A stretch of DNA of 64,000 bases from Rhododendron vialii (lineage: Eukaryota > Streptophyta > Magnoliopsida > Ericales > Ericaceae). Made by a program: the position numbers and the translations under genes. This document shows positions 11,176 through 22,058 of the stretch, piece after piece (the stretch's first letter is position 1; each line of letters starts with the position of its first letter). Under the pieces are notes generated by a model, which saw only the letters and a list, made by a program, of their open reading frames with translations, was not told where the DNA came from and searched no databases. The stretch is from NCBI RefSeq assembly GCF_030253575.1, contig NC_080569.1, forward strand, positions 7,358,001 to 7,422,000, written 5' to 3'.

Positions 11176-11356
11176 TTAGTAGAACTTTATATTGGTTTGG
11201 TTTTCTCGTATTGTAATTGTTGATATAAAAATTATTAAGTATTAACTTTTTAAGGGCATACTTTTTTTTATTAGTCATTGGGCTCTAAAAACCCTTGGGC
11301 CGGCCCGACTTGGGGGAACGTTTTTTTTTATCCGCTCGTTTGGGGGAACTCGTTTG

Positions 11357-11761
11357 CACTTTAACAACGGTGTGAATTTAAGATTGTGCTAAAATGACAC
11401 CAAATGATTGTGTCAATATTACGACATTGCACAAGCCTTATATAAAATAGCTTTGAAAAATCATTCTAAAACCAATAAGTACACTTGTTCCCAGGGGCGG
11501 ATCAAGTAAGGGGCACGTTGCACTACCCCACCCATCCCTTTTAAAAAAAAAAAAAAAACACTTTAACAACGGTGTGAATTTAAGATTGTGCAAAAATGGC
11601 ACCAAATCATTGTATCAATATTACAACATTGCACAAGCCCCATATAAAATAGCTTTTGAAAAATCATTCTAAAACCCATAAGTACACTTGTTCCCAGGGG
11701 CGGACCAAGTAAGGGGCACGTGCCACTACCCCACCCCCACCCCCACCCCCATCCCATTTTT
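11357..11761. repeat. About 202-bp tandem duplication spanning a hAT left end
   Basis: The sequence beginning cactttaacaacggtgtgaa at 11357 repeats from 11559, and both copies run through cttgttcccaggggcgga and an A- or T-rich tail. The duplicated unit contains the host flank, the target duplication and the first tens of bases of the hAT element, so it arose after that element inserted. Confidence 0.85.
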
Positions 11762-12237
11762 TTTTTTTAAATTTATAGTTTATTTTTATGCAAAAATCAA
11801 TTTTTTTTGGCAAAAATGAGTGGGAGAACGAGAAACCCACACAGAAAACTTAACGGGGAGAACTCGCTCGACGCTTGATTTATTATGTTGTTGCCGATTG
11901 CTCGTCTCTGTGGTCGTTGCCCGTCATCTCACTGTTTTCCTCACCAATCATCAATTAAATTTGAGGCTACACGGCAAAAGTAACATTTTATTGAAAGGAT
12001 TTTTAATTTGGGGCTACATAATTTAGGACTTTTTATTCTTTTCTTATAAGGTTCGTAATATATATCTTGATTGTTTGGAAAATTTAGGCCTTCATTTCTT
12101 TACTTGGTTTTTACCCAATAAATGAAATTTACAATTCAAATTTTCATAGTTTGTGCCTTTGCGCTTAATTTTGATTTTTGCTTAAGATTATTAGTATAAT
12201 GTGCCCCCACGTGAGGCAAATCTTAGGTCCGCCACTG
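11695..12237. mobile_element. Non-autonomous hAT element with 8-bp target duplication
   Basis: The termini caggggcggacc and ggtccgccactg are inverted repeats of the common plant hAT type. The direct repeat cttgttcc at 11687-11694 and 12238-12245 is 8 bp, as hAT transposases produce. The interior has no transposase. A second left terminus at about 11493 comes from the tandem duplication. Confidence 0.85.
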
Positions 12238-12245
12238 CTTGTTCC

Positions 12246-12739
12246 TAAGAGCATCTCCAATGAGAATGGAAAATGACTATGGATGGATAGTCATTTTAGC
12301 ATCAGAAAGTTGCTAAAAGCTAATTGGTTGTAAAATAAGACTCACCTGCCCTTTGGGCGTTTTTGCGGATCAATATATATATATATAAAAGACTCACCTC
12401 TCTCTGATGGTGAATTCTAAAATGGAACCAAAGAGTCCTAAATGTTAATAGTAACTAACTTTCCCTTCACGTTATTCCCCAAACCCACCCCCCCCCCCAA
12501 GTTAATTCAACTACTGGTTCCCTTCAAAAATAATTGTGTTTGTAAAACAAGGACTTTAAAAAAATATTTTCCTTAAAAAAATTATCTTTTATAAAAAAAA
12601 CTTCCGTTCAAAATTTTCTCCCAGTTAAATTTTCGTCCACCTAAGTTTCCACTAACCACCATTCTCAACTCAACTACCATTCTCACAATTAATCTATAAA
12701 ATAAACATATCGTTTCATGGATACAATACCACACCACCA
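12246..12739. other. Repeat-derived spacer
   Basis: It starts with gagcatctccaatg, a terminus common to small plant MITEs and shared in type with the element at 32.13 kb, but I could not locate the matching right end. An AT microsatellite lies at about 12375-12388 and a C run at about 12489-12498. No coding signal is seen. Confidence 0.4.
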
Positions 12740-13004
12740 TTTTTTTTTTTGAACTGTAAAAAGGGTGGGAGGGGACAACCAGCGTAGCAACTCCCCGGGG
12801 CGTAATCATGGGGGCTCCCTACCCGCTATGGAATGTCCGATTGAGCCATAGCTCCTGCCCGGGAGAGCAAGCCGTCACCACAACACCAAAGGACCCTGTC
12901 CGTGAAGTCCAGCAACGAGATAAAGTCTTGCAGGACTCGAACCAAGGTCCGTGTACGGAAGGGAGGGCATTAGGCCACTCACCTTTGCCAACTAGGCTAC
13001 ACCG
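12740..13004 (-). mobile_element. tRNA-derived SINE
   Basis: On the minus strand the sequence begins with an A-box-like tagcctagttgg (12988-12999), followed about 45 bp later by a perfect B-box ggttcgagtcc (12933-12943). These are the internal RNA polymerase III promoter elements of a tRNA-derived SINE. The element ends on the minus strand in ttc plus an A run (T run 12740-12750 on plus). About 265 bp, a non-tRNA body and the A-tail separate it from a tRNA gene. Target duplications were not resolved. Confidence 0.72.
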
Positions 13005-13630
13005 AAACTATGTTTATCAAAGACTCCTTGTTCTTGGAAAAACTTGTCCTCCTATATCAATGGACTCTCAACTTGAAGACGGGTGCAACTTGAAGGCACA
13101 ATTATGCTTGGAGCCTAACGCGACAAACCCATTGCCCCATCTTTCATGTAATAGCTAGGAGCTAGGAACAGAATTCCCCTGTGAGATTAAGCTCTGTAAA
13201 ACTCATTCACTGAGATCAGGACTTAGGAACGGGATTTTCACCCAACAATTCTTATCTCCCTGTGCAGGGTCAACTTGAAGATGTATTGAGCTAGGTCGAA
13301 AGCGTTTGTACTTGTAGACTAATGAGGGCTAGAGCCAAATGAATCTCGTCTCGTGAACCAATTGCAATGTAAAACTTAGATCCCAATGAATCTTTTGTAT
13401 AAGTCGTCAAAAAGACTTTACAAAGTAGAATCAAGTACAGAGTAAAGGTCAGTGTTCAATGAATAGTCATGCTAAATGTGCAGAAGCACCTAAAAGAATT
13501 GGTCACTATATAACTAGTAAAATGGCTGAGGCCCTTCCATCTTTCATCATCGTCGACATCAAAATGTGTTAGGAGGTTAACTTGCTATTCTCTTATAGTG
13601 TAGAACTACCGTACTGCCGGGCTGGGACTG
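13005..13630 (-). other. Presumed 3' untranslated and downstream region of the PP2C gene
   Basis: No conserved reading frame is found in any direction. The 300 or so bases adjoining the PP2C stop codon probably form its 3' untranslated region. The rest is ordinary intergenic sequence. Confidence 0.4.
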
Positions 13631-15786
13631 TCAACAAAAGCGTCCCAATTGAATCAGCATCACACTAATGTCATCGGTTGAACCTCGTGAGATAGAGAGG
13701 GTTGCGAGCTTTTTACAAGCTGAGAGCAGCTCTGGCTTTTGGATGCCTATGCAAAAGGGGCGAGCAATATCTACTGCTTCCTGGGTACTAACCTGCAAGA
13801 TGAAGCGAGAGGTGGTCAATTTAGACATCGTCAAACATGGTATTTGTGACAAAAATGGCCGGAAGACTAACTCAGAAGCGGAAGTAAATTTCGAGTGATT
13901 ACCTTATCCCACAAGCCATCAGAAGCAAGGATTAAGAACTCGAAATTAGGTTCAATTTTCAGGATTTTTGTTTCCGGCTCTGCTGTTACCCATTGTTTAA
14001 GGTGCCGATCTCCAATTCCTCTGGACACGGCCAAAGATCCCTGGATTCTCCAAACACCATGGCAACAATCCACGTACCCACCCTACAAAATCACATCACA
14101 CAACCCATGAGCATAAAGCAAAGATGCTACGAGATTCAATTCAAAGAATTCAGGGAAAAGGAAAAGAATAAGTATATGATAAGGACTAGTTGCTCACCAA
14201 CTTCTCAATCCTATCCTTTTCGTCCTCTCGTGAAGGCCGGTGATCAGATGTAAGGGCCTCAGCAATCCCCCCTCTGCTCATTACGGCGCGACAGTCACCA
14301 GCGTTGGACACCACAAGATTTCCTTTCTTGATCAGTGCCGTGACACAGCATGTTCCACCGCGGATATCTTCCTTCAGAAATTCAGAATCTGTGCTCAGAT
14401 ACCCGTACTTAACAGCCTCCGCCATCTCTTCTCCATCTCTTCTCCCAACCTCATCTAAGATGTTCTTATCCAAGTTCTCTGCGGCAAACTCAGCAGCCTT
14501 TGTACCTCCGTGCCCATCAAAAACTCCATAGAAAGCCTAAAAAATCACAAGGTCACAGCATGTTAGATTCCTGAATTTAAACAACCGTTAATATGATGAT
14601 TGAATATCCTACAACGACTAATTGAGTTATTGATCAATCCTATCGACGACTGATCGAGTTATTGATCTACAGAAAAAATTTCAAGCCAAAAACTATACGA
14701 AGAAGTAATCGAACAAAATTATGACCTCTGTTTACAGACCCTAAAACCCAAATTATTGGCCCCGTCCCCACCTTGATCCATGAATTAAAAGAGAATCATA
14801 TTAGTATTCAACTTAGCTAATTATTCACGCCAATACCCTGTTTATGTGTTTTCCCCATGGGCCATAGTTTGGTCAAAGTCGGATACACGTTTCGGTTTCA
14901 TGACCATTTTGGCTTTGACCAAATATTCAACATCTTCACAGGCCACAGTTGAACAAAATTAAAGGTCCAGCTATCCAACACCTAGAAAATCAAATTAACT
15001 GAATATCAAATTTTATTAGATTCGCACAAGGGCCCTCAACAGTATTCATGTAGCCGACCCCAATTGATTGAGACTTACTCGGCTTGGTTTATTATTCGCA
15101 TAAGGGATACTCTTCCCAGTTTCTGCTTGGACGCCTAGAAAATCAATTCAACTGAATAGAAATTTGGGAATTCCATGAAAATAATTAACATTTCCAATTT
15201 TCCACCACAAAATAATTAACAGCCACCAACTAATTCCATGTTATATTTGAGCGATTAAAAAAGCGCAAAAAGGGGGGGATTTAAAATTTAAGTGGGGAGC
15301 TAAGAAAAAACTCGAGAATTACGATACCTGTTTGGGATCTCCTTGAAGATCGACGACAGCCGAGTACCGATCCTCCATAACCTCTCTCCTCCCCCTCTTA
15401 CAATACACCGAGTACCACCCATCCCTCTCCACCTCCACCTCCTCCCTCCTCTCCCCCGCGGCCGCCGGCGTCTCCGCTCCGAAAAACGACATCACCGGGA
15501 TATCCAGCCTCGCCGGCCTCTTCCTCTTCGAAACCGTCGGCGACGTCGAGCGCCCGGCACCACCGTCCCCGCACGCCCTGTTGAGCCCGCTGGGAGGCTT
15601 CTGCAGCCGAAACCTCAGCGGCGAGGACGGAGAGGAGGATAGGGAAGAGGAGGAAGGCGAATGAGTCAGGGTCAGGGATGACTTGTCCGGGGAAGATGAT
15701 GAGAGAGAGGATTTGCAGAAGAGGGAGGATGGAACCCTAGACGGGGAGAAGACCGGGGAGTTCGAGATTGCAACGGTACAAGACAT
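13631..15786 (-). CDS. AP2C1: AP2C-type protein phosphatase 2C (MAPK phosphatase), four coding exons
   Basis: Metal-dependent Ser/Thr phosphatase of PP2C clade B. Coding exons are 15328-15786, 14198-14536, 13903-14082 and 13631-13792; all junctions are GT-AG and keep phase, giving 379 residues. Conserved pieces appear in order: GRREVMEDR (metal-binding Asp 139), FDGHGG (D160), [42 protein letters not shown] and the final [10 protein letters not shown]. The serine-rich N-terminus carries a basic-hydrophobic cluster [10 protein letters not shown] (87-96), matching the kinase-interaction motif by which Arabidopsis AP2C enzymes bind MAPKs. Stress MAPKs are therefore the likely substrates. In Arabidopsis AP2C1 is wound-inducible and dephosphorylates MPK4 and MPK6. 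A TATA-like catAAATAcc (15871-15880) and W-box-type TGAC motifs lie upstream. No catalytic residue appears missing. Confidence 0.9.
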
Positions 15787-15859
15787 TTTTTTGTGTTTGT
15801 TTCCAGTTTCTCAGTTTCTCTCTCTAACGTTCGGATTTTTTTCGGTTCTATGGGGAGGG

Positions 15860-15960
15860 AGGAGAGAGAGGGTATTTATGTCGAGGGAGTCAAAGTGGGG
15901 TCTTTGAACCATCCGTGTTTTAATAGCGTGGCTTTTTCTTATCAATTTTGACCAGGCGCA
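15860..15960 (-). promoter_or_regulatory. Proximal promoter of the AP2C-type gene
   Basis: On the minus strand a cataaataccc TATA-like box lies about 85-95 bp upstream of the ATG. A ttgacc core on plus (about 15947) and a tcaaag / ctttga motif nearby are WRKY-type W-box sequences, which would suit a wound- or defence-responsive gene. This is a motif match only. Confidence 0.4.
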
Positions 15961-16053
15961 CCACCCGTCGTTAGTAAATGTCTAATCTACCCCCGAGGCT
16001 GCCGAACCGAGTCGAGCTTGAAGATGTTCAGGTTCATTTGCTACATGATGTTC

Positions 16054-16453
16054 GGACGCTGGAGGGCTGCTGTCCCCGAATTCGGGCCTACTCCGGTCTC
16101 GCTCGAATAATCGGAAGCGTTCATTTCGTAGAACTCGTCGAGTAGAACAACTATGCAAAAAATTAACTTAATTGGATATCATTAAGTGCCTAATCGGAAC
16201 CTATATAACTTTCGGTCTATAGGTTACAATGGATTTGATCCAGTGTTTCGGATCCATTTTTTTCAAGATAAAAAAAGGCTCTGATCAGATACTTAATGAT
16301 ATCCAATTAAACTGATTTTTTTGCATAGTTGTTCTACTCGACGAGCTCTACGAAGTGAACGCTTTCGATCATTGGAGCGAGACCGGAGTAGGCCCCGAAT
16401 TCGGGGACGGCAGCGTGTTGTTGCCCCTAAGGGGACAATAGCCCCCAGCGTCC
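16054..16453. mobile_element. Foldback element of about 400 bp
   Basis: The left arm starts ggacgctggagggctgctgtc and pairs with a right arm ending in cccccagcgtcc. Nearly the whole sequence folds on itself, including gtagaactcgtcgagtagaa and its inverse. Flanks atgatgttc and aagatgttc are a possible 9-bp target duplication with one mismatch. A longer direct repeat, aagatgttca.gttc.tttgcta, lies on both sides (16021-16044 and 16454-16477). Confidence 0.7.
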
Positions 16454-16469
16454 AAGATGTTCAAGTTCG

Positions 16470-17120
16470 TTTGCTATGAACTTAAGCTCGAGTTCAATAA
16501 ATATTTAACGTGCTGAAGTGGCTGAGATTTGAGTCGAGCTCAAGCTTGATCACGAGTTTTGACAAGCCAAATAGTTATACAAAACTATTAAGAAATGCAC
16601 ATATATAAGTTTATTTACAGTGTTTAGAAAGTTATACATATACAAGTTGCAAAATTTTCATTATGTTCATTTATAAGCTTAAACATATACACGAGTTTTG
16701 TACGAGAAATGTTCATTACATATTTATACTTTAGGTTCGCGAGCCTAATCAAGATAAATTTTGTCAAGTTAATATCCAGCTCCTTTATTAAACGAGCCTA
16801 AAATTGAAGCTTAGATTTGTTTTATTTAATATGAGAAACGAACTTGAACGAACATTTATTGAGTCAATCCTCAAAACAATTTGCAAACGATTCGGTTTAT
16901 TTGTAGCCTTACACAGGACGAAGGGGATTTATTGTTTCTTCACACAAAAAATTGACATTTTTCACGTTATGGTGGATAATTCGCAGCAGAAGTGAATGTA
17001 TGCAAGTGTGCGTATGTGATTCTTATAAGCACCAAAAATGATTGATTTTCGACTTCAATATTCGATGAATCATCATGCTTTACGTGTATATTTATATACA
17101 CAAACAAACCTCAAACTTCC
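16470..17120. other. Degenerate GAGCTCG-type dispersed repeat
   Basis: Words such as gctcgagttc, gagtcgagctcaag, cgagttttgac and aacgaacttgaacg place this in the same loose family as 42.7-42.9 kb and the hAT element at 62878-63474. No ends or target duplications could be read. Confidence 0.4.
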
Positions 17121-17124
17121 AATA

Positions 17125-17480
17125 AGGGTGCTTTTAACTTATTAAGTTAAGGACGTCCCTTTTCCGACTAATTTGCGATGATCCAAGCCGCTCAATATGT
17201 TCAGAACGTAATTTTAAGGGTACTTATGAGAAATCAGCAAAAAAAAAAGACCGGAAAGGGCTTGATTCGAGTAGTTTTTTTTTTGTATTTTATCGAATTG
17301 TTCAAATAAAAACTGTTCAAATCAAGCATTTCCTGGTCTTTTTTTTTTGATGACTTTTTTTAGGTACGCTTAAAATCACATTCTGAACATATTGAGCGGC
17401 TCGGATCATCGAAATTTGATATGGAAAAGGGAGAAAAGGGGACGTCCGCATTTTATTTAAAATGAGGGCGCCCTCATAGA
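17125..17480. mobile_element. Inverted-repeat MITE
   Basis: The left arm (ggacgtccc..., gcgatgatccaagccgctca, atgttcagaacg..aagggtac) is matched by an inverted right arm (gtacgcttaaaatc..., catattgagcggctcggatca, ggggacgtcc). The arms are about 120-150 bp around an A/T-rich middle with agaccggaa..ctggtctt. The target duplication is unresolved. Confidence 0.7.
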
Positions 17481-17529
17481 AAGGGGACTCATATATATAT
17501 ATATATGTGTATGTGTGTGTGAAACAACA

Positions 17530-17615
17530 AAAAAGATAGTAAAATTTAGAATACATTTTACAGTACACTACAAAAAAGATACTGTAAAATTTAGAATACA
17601 TTTTACAGTACACTT
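17530..17615. repeat. Two-copy tandem repeat of about 43-45 bp
   Basis: The motif aaaatttagaatacatttta followed by cagtacact occurs twice in direct succession beside an AT/GT microsatellite (17490-17520). Confidence 0.8.
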
Positions 17616-18609
17616 ATTGGGGGTTCTTAAAACAATTTAGAATTCAGTTATATGGAGTAGATTCTATGGTAGAATGAAGATATGGTCAGATTTTTTGAAA
17701 CTAGAAAAGACACTTTATTTTATCCACATTAATGGACTCTCAAATCAGGAGAGGAGCATTGTATTTTGGAAGTGAACAAGCCCGCCCTGGTAAAGTTCAG
17801 TCCGATCTTAACAAAATTTGAAAGTCAAGAGATGGTCAAATCTTTAAAAGTGAACACACATTCATGGGTACGTTCTTGTATGTATTAATGGGCTCAGGTG
17901 CATTATTGTACTCCTAATTTAGAGGTGATCGAACAAATAGAAGAGAAACTTAATTTACTTGTTTTATTTCAAAATTGTAATACCGAGTAAAATATGACGG
18001 TCATTGGGGGTCATATATATTTTTTTAAATTAAAATACCCATTCATAGGCCTTTTTATAAGTCAAGAAGTCCAAGGTCTTGTTTGTTTTTCAACCTAATC
18101 TCGAATGAACTTTGAAATTACTATGCCACAAACCGAGCTTGAATATTGTAATTTAATTATGAAAATCTTGAACTACTCAAGACACCAATCATGAAACAAT
18201 TCGACTTGAAGTTTTAGTTCATGCTATGTTTTTTTGTTTTCAGTTTTTTTTTTTTAACTACAGCTTACTTTTTATAATTTTTGTTTACTTTTTCGTCGTA
18301 ATTTTTGGAATTAATCATTCGTCTCGACGAGAGGAGTTGGAAAAGTATGAAAATGAAGACCAAAGTTGAAAAAATTTCTTTAGTATTTTTTTTCCCTTTT
18401 GGTTATAATTTTTTTACTCATAATTTAAAAATGACGGAGTCCATATCACATGATTCAGGGATCATCACATCAATCTCGCACCGTGGCACGGAGAAAGAAA
18501 GCATGAGAGCACTAGAAAATCATTCGCGTCGAGGCGGGCGATTAATCTAAAAAATAAAACGTGAATTTAACAAAATTCAAAAAAAGACAAACTTTTATAC
18601 CGATACGAA
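17616..18609. other. AT-rich intergenic DNA
   Basis: No gene is seen. The segment at about 18230-18400 carries cgtctcgacgagagg inside T- and A-rich flanks and looks like a one-sided remnant of the palindromic-core repeat family of 41.8-42.1 kb. Confidence 0.4.
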
Positions 18610-18869
18610 TGTTAGAAATAATATCAGGGGATATTATGCTACCATATTTTCTAGATTTCATTATTGTGCTTCCTGTTTATATTAGTCCCTATTATTTATA
18701 TTACCTAGCAAGTCCATGTGTTTTTTTTTACTTATTATGCATGTTTTCCTGTTTTGTTTATTTTTCTTACTAATAACCAAAGTCTTGTAGTCTATATAAA
18801 GACATGTTAGGCCTATGTTTTAATACACATCAATGAAAGTTTGGTTCTTGTCTATTCACTTTTCTAACA
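18610..18869 (+). mobile_element. Solo LTR of a Ty1/Copia retrotransposon, 260 bp
   Basis: The element begins TGTTAGAA and ends TTCTAACA, flanked by the 5-bp direct repeat acgaa (18605-18609 and 18870-18874). A ctatataaag TATA box at about 18791-18800 sets the orientation, and the length is typical of Copia LTRs. No internal domain follows. Confidence 0.88.
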
Positions 18870-18874
18870 ACGAA

Positions 18875-19775
18875 AAATAACAAAAACATAGCGTGAACTC
18901 ACCCTAGAACAACGGGCTCGTGTAATAATACGCGTTCTTGTGTATCTTTTCGTAGTATGTGGTGTAATCTTTATTCAATGCGAAATCTCTCTCTCAAGGT
19001 TAAAACAATTGGGTCGAGTCTTAAAATTCAATACTTCTCTTTTGACTGTTTGAAGGGAGTGTAACTAGTAGTGGTAAAAAAAGACTAGACAGATTCAAAT
19101 TGCATTCAAAGATCGCCAACTAATCTGGACAATTTTTTTTCCCACCCAACAACTTGAATACAGCAAATGGGCGCCTTTTGATACATGATGACTAAAAAGA
19201 GGATATATATATATATATACCGCCGAGGTGGGCTACGATCAATATTCTTTCTCGGTCGGGTTAGCTACGGCTTAAATCCTACTAACATTCCAGGTCGATC
19301 GGATGAGTTCCTCAATTGATCGAGCTTCGCTACTCTGGTTCAATTCAACCCGGTTTTTTTTTTTTTTGGGTAAGAGTAAAAAACAATGAAGAATAAAACA
19401 AGGATGCGAAGTGAGTGGAGGGGTCAAACACGTTAAAACAAAGAATGCTGGGTTTTTCTTTCTTTCTTTCTTTCAAGGTCCCCCCGGGGATGCTTTGACT
19501 CAAAATTGGGAACTGTGACCCTTTTTTTTCTACGCCTTTCAACTTCCAGCTTTTCTTAGCATCGAAGGGTCGTCGATGTGTTTTAGTTTTTCTTCAATAG
19601 CGTGGTGGGGAAGGTCGTGAGAAGGTTGCCGCCCCTGGTGGAAAATGCGTCCGTGACAGCGACCTCTGCTTCAACATCACTGGAGTACTAGTTTATTTTT
19701 GTGACACTAGTAGTTTATTTTACAAACTTTTGCGACTCCTTCTACACGAGATTTTGGGGTTCGTGTAACGAGATA
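18875..19775. other. Intergenic DNA without recognised genes
   Basis: Contains short AT repeats (19205-19221), a tttc microsatellite (about 19457-19473) and poly-T runs. No conserved open frame or insertion border could be supported. Confidence 0.4.
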
Positions 19776-20014
19776 CTCTCTCCGTCTCATTTTTATTATT
19801 CATTATTCTGTTTGTCTCTTTCACGTCCTTTGCCTATATATTTTAATGTGAATTTTGAAAAATATGCAATATGAATTTTGTTTGACAAATCTCGATTAGT
19901 TTTACAATACAAAGTTTTCAAATTTATAAAAAAATATCATAAATTGAAAAATATAAGTAATTAAAAAATGACACGCAATTCAAAAATATATAATGAAAAA
20001 TGGGAGGGAGGGAG
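19776..20014. mobile_element. Stowaway-type MITE (Tc1/Mariner)
   Basis: The ends ctctctccgtctcatttt and aaaatgggagggagggag are inverted Stowaway-type termini, and TA dinucleotides flank both sides (19774-19775 and 20015-20016). It is 239 bp, AT-rich and non-coding. Confidence 0.8.
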
Positions 20015-20082
20015 TATTATGTTGTTAAGTTAATAGTATGAACTTTTTAGGTTACTTTTACGAATATTTGTGATATAATATA

Positions 20083-20250
20083 CTCCCTCCGTCCTCAATT
20101 TTTAGTCCAAGTTAGCACTTTTTGCTATTCTAAAAATATTGTCTCACCTCTAAATCAAAACAGTTATACTAGTTAATGAAAGTTCTATTTTATCCTTCTA
20201 TTTTTAAATCAATAGTATCAAAAATAACTAAAAAATAGAGACGGAGGGAG
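20083..20250. mobile_element. Second Stowaway-type MITE
   Basis: The termini ctccctccgtcc and acggagggag are inverted, with TA on both sides (20081-20082 and 20251-20252). The flanks also share gaatatttgtgat outside the element, suggesting a local duplication around the insertion. Confidence 0.85.
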
Positions 20251-20439
20251 TATGAATATTTGTGATTCAAAAAATGACGGCGCAAACCTATGAACTTAGT
20301 GATGTTGGTCATGAATTTTTGTGGTGGTGTTAAAACCTGATGATTTTGATTTTGGTTCTGAACCTAACTGTTGCCATCCCTCTCCATACCCCATCGTCCA
20401 CTCCTTTCCATTTCCGACCCACAATCCAATGGTTCAAAC

Positions 20440-22050
20440 TAGAGGTGGCAAATGGGCGGATTTAGGCGGATTGAAACGGGTCGTGGGTCAAATATGGACG
20501 GATCAAATATGGGTAAAAAAGTAAAAGGGTTGAAACGGGTTGGGTCGAATATGGGTCAAGCCAAAGCCAAACCCGCCTGACCCGTTTTGCCCCCTCCCCC
20601 TTTTTTTGTTTTTTGTTTGTTTTTGTTTCCCGTCCCCCCTCTTCTCTGATTTGTCTCAATAAGGGGATTCAGAAAAAGTAAAATTTTATAATTAAAACTC
20701 TATTTTTTAAAATAAAAATGAAGTAATTAGAGGCTAAATTTTTTAAAAAAATTTAGGTTTTTACTTCTTTAATTTTATTTTTTTTCATTTTCAAACAGTA
20801 ACGTAACTTCGACGGAAGTCAGAGGTTGCATTAGAGAATTGTTTGGAATGCGATGATTGCACCGATTGTATAGTTTCGTTCTTTGTTGTGTGCGCTGAAG
20901 CCGCTTAGGTTTGGATTAAAAAGTCAAGCGACTTTTTTTTTTTTGTATTTGTTTGTTTTGCGACAAGCTTTTTATCCCTGTTAGTTCGTCTCAACGAGAG
21001 AATCGAAAAGTAATTTTTTTTTACTTTTACCCTAATGTTTTTTGTAATATTCAAGATAAATCCCAACAACCGGCTTTTTAGACTTTATCTTGGATGTTTT
21101 CAAAAATATTTAGGTAAAAGTCATAGGCCTTGTTCGTTTAACATATTTACTTTGTTTTCCAATCATTACCCTATTTCTCCAATTATTAATTTCATTTCTC
21201 TTTCTATCTCTCTCTAATCATTACCCCTCCCTCCAATCATTACCTTATTTCTCTCTCCACCCACTATCAAAACTAAAATACCCAAAGTTACTACACGAAC
21301 AAGTCCATAATTTTTTACTTTTCTGATTGGAGCGAATCAAAAATCGTAAAATACTTGTCGCAAAACGACAAACGTGGAAAAAATATTTTTCATCCGATGA
21401 ACTTGCAGAGGCCAATCGATCTTAAAGAACTATTTTGAATTAACAACTATTCTAAATAAATTAACATCAAAACTAATACAATTATGGAGAATTATTTGAG
21501 TTGTGCAGGGTTCCGGACAAGCCGGCACCACCTCCCGTGACCTGGTCTGCCCCTGGAGCTATTATTGCGGACCGGGCCTGAAACTAACGGAAAAAAAAAA
21601 AAAAAAAGGAGAGAGAGAGAGTCGGGGGGGGGGGGGGGGGTGACGAAGACAGTCTAAGAAAGTTATTTTTGGGCTTTGTTTGGTTTACATTTTAAAAAGT
21701 TGGAATGGTAATGAGTAGAGAGAGATTTATTGGAAGCTATGCCGAGAGTCAACTCTCAAAATGTTAAACCAAACAGAGTGACTAGTGAAGTTGTTCGATT
21801 TCGTTTTGTTAAAGGGAGAAACGGCAAAAAGTCTAGGGGAAATGGTCACGTCACGTGAATTAAGTAGGAGACTTTGTTGTCTGGGTCTTTGTATTTCAAC
21901 CCATTTTTAACCCATTTAAATTCATATAAATACGGGTTGAAATGTGTTCAACTCATATCAACCCATTATACAATATGAGCGGATTGGATTGGGTTAAAAG
22001 TGGACAGATGTGGACGGATTAAAAAATATGAGTTAAGATTGCCACCTCTA
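20440..22050. mobile_element. Non-autonomous hAT element, 1611 bp
   Basis: The inverted termini TAGAGGTGGCAAA and TTGCCACCTCTA are flanked by the 8-bp direct repeat gttcaaac (20432-20439 and 22051-22058). The subterminal regions are rich in gggcggat / gggttgaa motifs. No transposase is present. The interior includes a likely nested MITE (about 21126-21305, ttgttcgttt...acgaacaag), a palindromic-core remnant (20930-21070) and a poly-G run (21626-21641). Confidence 0.85.
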
Positions 22051-22058
22051 GTTCAAAC

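Larger units (their letters stand above)
9018..11308. mobile_element. Old hAT-like element hosting a solo LTR
   Basis: The left end cagtgccggccca and the right end ttgggccggcccga are inverted copies of a well-known plant hAT terminus, with gcttggga on the left flank and acttgggg on the right as a decayed 8-bp target duplication. The interior is mostly the solo LTR at 9372-11175. The remaining sequence is non-coding. Confidence is limited by the imperfect ends. Confidence 0.5.

Noticed and set aside
12931-12999. tRNA gene suggested by the A and B boxes
   Set aside because: No acceptor stem or anticodon arm; the body and A-tail are those of a SINE.
15343-15907. Plus-strand open frames over the first PP2C exon
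   Set aside because: Arginine- and proline-rich readings of the opposite strand of a serine-rich exon; not conserved.
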